From Verrucomicrobiota bacterium (GTDB lineage: Bacteria > Verrucomicrobiota > Verrucomicrobiia > Opitutales > Opitutaceae), in the NCBI GenBank assembly GCA_023416735.1, contig JAEZGX010000030.1, forward strand, positions 62,001 to 126,000: a stretch of 64,000 bases of DNA. Direction: 5' to 3'. The notes under the pieces were generated by a model, which had not been told where the DNA came from, made no database searches, and was given only the letters and a program-made list of their open reading frames with translations. This document shows positions 61,048-64,000 of this stretch, piece by piece. Within the stretch, counting starts at the first letter, position 1; each line of letters opens with the position of its first letter. Both the position numbers and the translations under genes were made by a program.

Positions 61048-62004
61048 ATGCCTCCTCTCCCACAACGCTCGCTTTCATCAACCCCCGTGCACCCGCCCCC
61101 GCTGGATTTTCACCCTCTCGCCCTCCCGGCCGCCGACATCTCGCAACACGGCGAAGGCCCCGTCTGGGATCCGCGACTTCGCCGGCTCTACTGGGTCAAC
61201 ATCGTTCACGGCCAGCTGCACTGGCTCGACGAAAACGCGCGCAAACGCCACACGCTCGAAGTCCCGCCGCCGCTCGGCTTTGTCGCACCGACCGACCGTC
61301 CCAACATCCTCGTCGCCGGCATCGCGAGTTCTCTCGCCTTGCTCCATCTCGATACCGGCCGGATCGAACCGCTCGCTCAACTCGAGCCGCCCGACGCTCC
61401 GTTCCGCTGCAACGACGGCAAATGCGATCCCTCCGGCCGCGTCTGGGCCGGCACCATGTCCACCCATCCCGACGCCCAACCGCCCGGCTCTCTTTTCTCG
61501 CTGACGTCTAACCGCGCTCCTCAACGGGTTCTCCGTGACGTCGGTTGCAGCAATGGCCTCGCGTGGAACGTCGCGCGTGGGGAGTTCTACTTCATCGATT
61601 CGCTCACGCATCGCATCGATCGTTTCCGCTGGGGTCCCGACCGCGCCAGCATCGAGCACCGGTCCACGCTCGCTTCTTTTCCCGACGACCACGGCCTGCC
61701 CGACGGCATGTGCATCGACACCGACGGTCATCTCTGGGTCGCTTTCTGGGACGGCAGCTGTGTCCGGCGCATTCACCACGAGACCGGTGCTACGCTTGCC
61801 ACGATTCACCTCCCCGTGCAACGCGTCACGTCCTGCACCTTCGGCGGCCCCGACCTCGCCACGCTCTTCATCACGACTTCGCACGAGGGTCTCTCCTCCT
61901 CCGAGCGCGCCGCGCAGCCGCTCGCAGGCAGTGTCTTTTCCGTCATTCCCGGCGCGCGCGGCATCCCCGCCGACGTCTTCCAGCTGGGCTCCCTCGAAGC
62001 ATGA
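61048..62004 (+). CDS. SMP-30/gluconolactonase family lactonase
   Basis: Six-bladed beta-propeller metal-dependent lactonase, 318 residues, cytoplasmic. Family motifs: GEGPVWDPRLRRLYWVNI (metal-binding Glu in GEGP), FRCNDGKCDPSGRVWAGTM, NGLAWNVARGEFYFIDS and DGMCIDTDGHLWVAFWDG. It opens sugar lactones produced by a sugar 1-dehydrogenase. The ATG at 61048 follows a TTG by one codon. Coupled by ATGA overlap to an SDR gene, which supplies the likely dehydrogenase. Confidence 0.93.
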   Translation: MPPLPQRSLSSTPVHPPPLDFHPLALPAADISQHGEGPVWDPRLRRLYWVNIVHGQLHWLDENARKRHTLEVPPPLGFVAPTDRPNILVAGIASSLALLHLDTGRIEPLAQLEPPDAPFRCNDGKCDPSGRVWAGTMSTHPDAQPPGSLFSLTSNRAPQRVLRDVGCSNGLAWNVARGEFYFIDSLTHRIDRFRWGPDRASIEHRSTLASFPDDHGLPDGMCIDTDGHLWVAFWDGSCVRRIHHETGATLATIHLPVQRVTSCTFGGPDLATLFITTSHEGLSSSERAAQPLAGSVFSVIPGARGIPADVFQLGSLEA

Positions 62005-62759
62005 AACGCAATCGCCTCCTCGCCGGCCAGGTCGCTGTGATCAGCGGCGGCGCCGGCGATATCGGACGCGCCATCGCCCGCCGCCTGCACGCCCAGGGCG
62101 CGCGTATCGCGGTCGGCGATGTTCTTCCCGCCGCGAGGGTTCGCTCGCGCGTCTCAAAATTCCACTACACGGAGGTCGACGTCGCCGACGCCAACGCGAT
62201 CGACGCCTGGCTCGCCCGCGTCGCCCGCGATCTCGGTCCGCCCACATTGATTATTCCCAACGCCGCCGTCGTCGAACTCGGCCGCGCGCTCAAAACATCT
62301 CCGGAAGCGTGGGATCGCACCTTGAACGTCAATCTCACCGGCGCCTTCCTTCTCGCCCAACTTGCCGCTCAGCGTCTCGTCACCGCCCGCCGGCGAGGCC
62401 GTATCGTCTTCGTCGGCTCCTGGGCCGCGCACGCCCCTCATCCCAACATCGCCGCCTACTGCACCGCCAAAGCCGGATTGCGCATGGCCATGAAATGCCT
62501 CGCGCTCGAACTCGCGCCGCACGGCATCCTCGTCAACGAGGTCGCCCCGGGTCGGGTCGACGCCGGTCTCAGCAAACGCCTCTTCGATCAAACACCCGGT
62601 TTCCGCCAGCGCGCCCGCGCCGAGGTTCCGTTGCGCTCACTCCTCGATCCCACCGAAGTCGCCGAGGGCGTCGCGTATTTGTGCCGGCCCGACAATCGCC
62701 AGATGACCGGCGCCGTGCTGCTCCTCGATGGCGGACTTTCGCTCGTGCACGCCGTGTAA
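62001..62759 (+). CDS. Short-chain dehydrogenase/reductase (SDR)
   Basis: A 252-residue classical SDR. NAD(P) motif ISGGAGDIGRAIA (Gly16-Gly17-x-Gly19-x-x-Gly22), NAA strand motif (IIPNAAVVELG), catalytic Ser in VFVGSWAAH, Tyr153 and Lys157 in AAYCTAKAG, and C-terminal MTGAVLLLDGG. Next to an SMP-30 lactonase, oxidation of an aldose C1 to the lactone is the natural inference; in other bacteria such pairs act on rhamnose or fucose. ATGA-coupled to SMP-30 and 6 bases before the next gene. Confidence 0.93.
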   Translation: MKRNRLLAGQVAVISGGAGDIGRAIARRLHAQGARIAVGDVLPAARVRSRVSKFHYTEVDVADANAIDAWLARVARDLGPPTLIIPNAAVVELGRALKTSPEAWDRTLNVNLTGAFLLAQLAAQRLVTARRRGRIVFVGSWAAHAPHPNIAAYCTAKAGLRMAMKCLALELAPHGILVNEVAPGRVDAGLSKRLFDQTPGFRQRARAEVPLRSLLDPTEVAEGVAYLCRPDNRQMTGAVLLLDGGLSLVHAV

Positions 62760-62765
62760 TCCATC

Positions 62766-64000
62766 ATGAGCACGCCGCATCCGCTGCTCACCACCGCGTT
62801 TGTCGGCGAGATCGGCGTCGCCCGCGTCGACATCACGCCGCCTCTCGCCATCAACGCCCGCAACTGGGGCGCCGCCACGCACGACGTCGCCGAAGGCATC
62901 CATCGTCCACTCACCGCCACCGTCCTCGCGCTTTCGTCGCCTGACGATCCGCACCCCTTCCTCCTCATCGCCGCCGACCTGGGTTGGTGGAAAAGCCGCG
63001 AAGATGAATTTTTCGTCCGCGGCGCCTTGATCGAAGCGCTTTCGATCAAACCGTCACGCGTCCTGCTCTCGCTCTCGCACACCCACGCCGGCCCGAATCT
63101 CTATCGCGAAGATCGCCACCAACCCGGCGGCGAACTCATCGAACCTTATCTCCTTACTCTTCGCGACAACCTCATCGCCGCCGCCCGCCACGCGCTCGCG
63201 CATCGTGCACCCGCTCGTCTGTCGTGGCGCTATGGTCGCTGCGACCTCGCTCAAAATCGCGATCTTCCGCACCCATCCGAATCACGTTTCATCGTCGGGT
63301 GGAACCCGCTTGAGCCCGCCGACGACACCGTTCTCGTCGGGCGCGTCGAAAATCTTAACACCGGCCACACCATCGCCACACTGGTCAACTACGCCTGTCA
63401 TCCCACCACGCTGGCGTGGAAAAACCGTCTGCTCTCGCCCGACTTTCCCGGCGCCCTGCGCGAGGTCATCGAATCCGCCACCCACGCGCCGTGCCTCTTC
63501 CTTCAAGGCGCGTCCGGCGATCTCGGCCCTGCCGCTCAACACGGCCACGATCCCGCGGTCGCCGACCAGCTCGGCCGGCGTCTCGGCTACTCCGCGCTCA
63601 GTGTGCTCGAAAGCTGGCCCGACGCTCTTCACGTCCTCGACGAGATCGTGGAGTCCGGCGCTCCCCTCGGCCTCGCTCATCTTGCTCCAGCGCCCGTGTC
63701 CTCCGCGCTCGTCGCCCGGATCGACGAGATCGCATTTGCCCTAAAACCTTCCGAGTCCATCGCCGACATCGAAGTCGCACTCTCGTCCTGCACCGACCGC
63801 GCCCTCCGCGAACGTCTCTGGAGGAAGCGCGCGATTCGCCGCATCGTAGGCGACGGCCCGATGTCCGCCATGCCGCTGTGGACTTGGCGCATCGGCGAGG
63901 CGTTGTTTTTCGCGCAACCCAACGAAGCGTATTCGTATTTTCAATATAACGTCCGCGCACGGCTAGCCCCGCGCCCCGTCGTCGTCCTGAACGTCACCAA
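62766..64000 (+). CDS. Neutral/alkaline ceramidase-like protein (3' end outside window)
   Basis: First 411 codons of a gene running off the right edge. The product begins MSTPHPLLTTAFVGEIGVARVDITPP and has the neutral-ceramidase N-terminal domain signature LLSLSHTHAGPN (zinc-binding His), YACHPTTLAW and LFLQGASGDLGP. No signal peptide, unlike true secreted ceramidases, and its place in an oxidation operon with SMP-30 and SDR argues for a cytoplasmic amidase or similar hydrolase on a small molecule. The reaction is not known. Confidence 0.85.
   Translation, partial: MSTPHPLLTTAFVGEIGVARVDITPPLAINARNWGAATHDVAEGIHRPLTATVLALSSPDDPHPFLLIAADLGWWKSREDEFFVRGALIEALSIKPSRVLLSLSHTHAGPNLYREDRHQPGGELIEPYLLTLRDNLIAAARHALAHRAPARLSWRYGRCDLAQNRDLPHPSESRFIVGWNPLEPADDTVLVGRVENLNTGHTIATLVNYACHPTTLAWKNRLLSPDFPGALREVIESATHAPCLFLQGASGDLGPAAQHGHDPAVADQLGRRLGYSALSVLESWPDALHVLDEIVESGAPLGLAHLAPAPVSSALVARIDEIAFALKPSESIADIEVALSSCTDRALRERLWRKRAIRRIVGDGPMSAMPLWTWRIGEALFFAQPNEAYSYFQYNVRARLAPRPVVVLNVT

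Noticed and set aside
1..64000. CRISPR arrays, tRNA/rRNA genes, insertion sequences, prophage or toxin-antitoxin genes
   Set aside because: Looked for and not seen: no regularly spaced repeats, transposase motifs, integrase, or structured RNA gene.

Overview
The window is about 64 kb of GC-rich, densely coding DNA from a Gram-negative (diderm) heterotroph. Three large TonB-dependent receptors begin their mature part with an L-x-x-F-x-V motif (LSPFEV, LSPFNV, LETFTV) and end in phenylalanine. Together with many glycoside hydrolases, Gfo/Idh/MocA oxidoreductases, a PocR-AraC regulator and few Shine-Dalgarno sequences, this suggests a verrucomicrobial polysaccharide degrader, probably Opitutaceae. 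The lineage is inferred from gene style, not from a marker gene. I saw no rRNA, tRNA, CRISPR array, transposase, integrase or phage gene.

Layout. 1-2010 (minus): adaptor and truncated inner-membrane pump of an RND exporter. 2265-3425 (minus): GH10 xylanase. 3799-11959 (plus): two secreted glycoamylase-like (PF10091) enzymes flanking a TonB receptor. 12167-19741: soluble hybrid histidine kinase, two coupled small membrane proteins, cardiolipin synthase, TIM-barrel isomerase plus Gfo/Idh pair, PocR-AraC regulator and an unknown protein with cysteine pairs. 19936-28434 (plus): compact cbb3 oxidase operon with fused CcoN-CcoO, mono-haem CcoP, CcoG, a TauE/SafE-like protein, the copper ATPase CcoI and three tiny membrane proteins, two of them under 60 residues. 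28691-29878: FabV enoyl reductase. 29950-46902: carbohydrate locus with GH172, TonB receptor, GH78, GH36-like, secreted GH5-like enzyme with two near-identical CBM repeats, LacI regulator, TonB receptor and CE1-type esterase. 46922-55480: LysR, MarR, a complete RND tripartite pump and two small membrane proteins. 55499-64000: minus-strand operon of Gfo/Idh-GNAT fusion, Gfo/Idh, FAD oxidoreductase and sugar MFS, divergent from SMP-30 lactonase, SDR and a truncated ceramidase-like gene.

Main integrative observation: a short palindrome, TCATC-NN-GATGA with small variations, occurs in four intergenic regions (upstream of the TonB receptor/GH172 pair, between the GH36-like and GH5-like genes, twice between lacI and its TonB receptor, and twice in the 60.9-61.0 kb divergent promoter). 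It is a good candidate operator for the local LacI protein. It would join about 16 genes, split by the RND island, into one regulon. In the inferred flow, a secreted CBM-bearing hydrolase and an esterase cut a glycan, TonB receptors import fragments, leaderless (cytoplasmic) GH78, GH36-like and GH172 enzymes trim them, an MFS permease moves sugars, and SDR, SMP-30, Gfo/Idh and FAD enzymes oxidise the released sugar. The substrate is unknown.

Other notable items: a G10-CCC-G8 tract at the 3' end of lacI that decides where the protein ends; a tandem CBM duplication with 120 identical residues but about two dozen synonymous changes; and hairpin or simple repeats placed in and beside the cbb3 operon, including one inside the ccoI reading frame.
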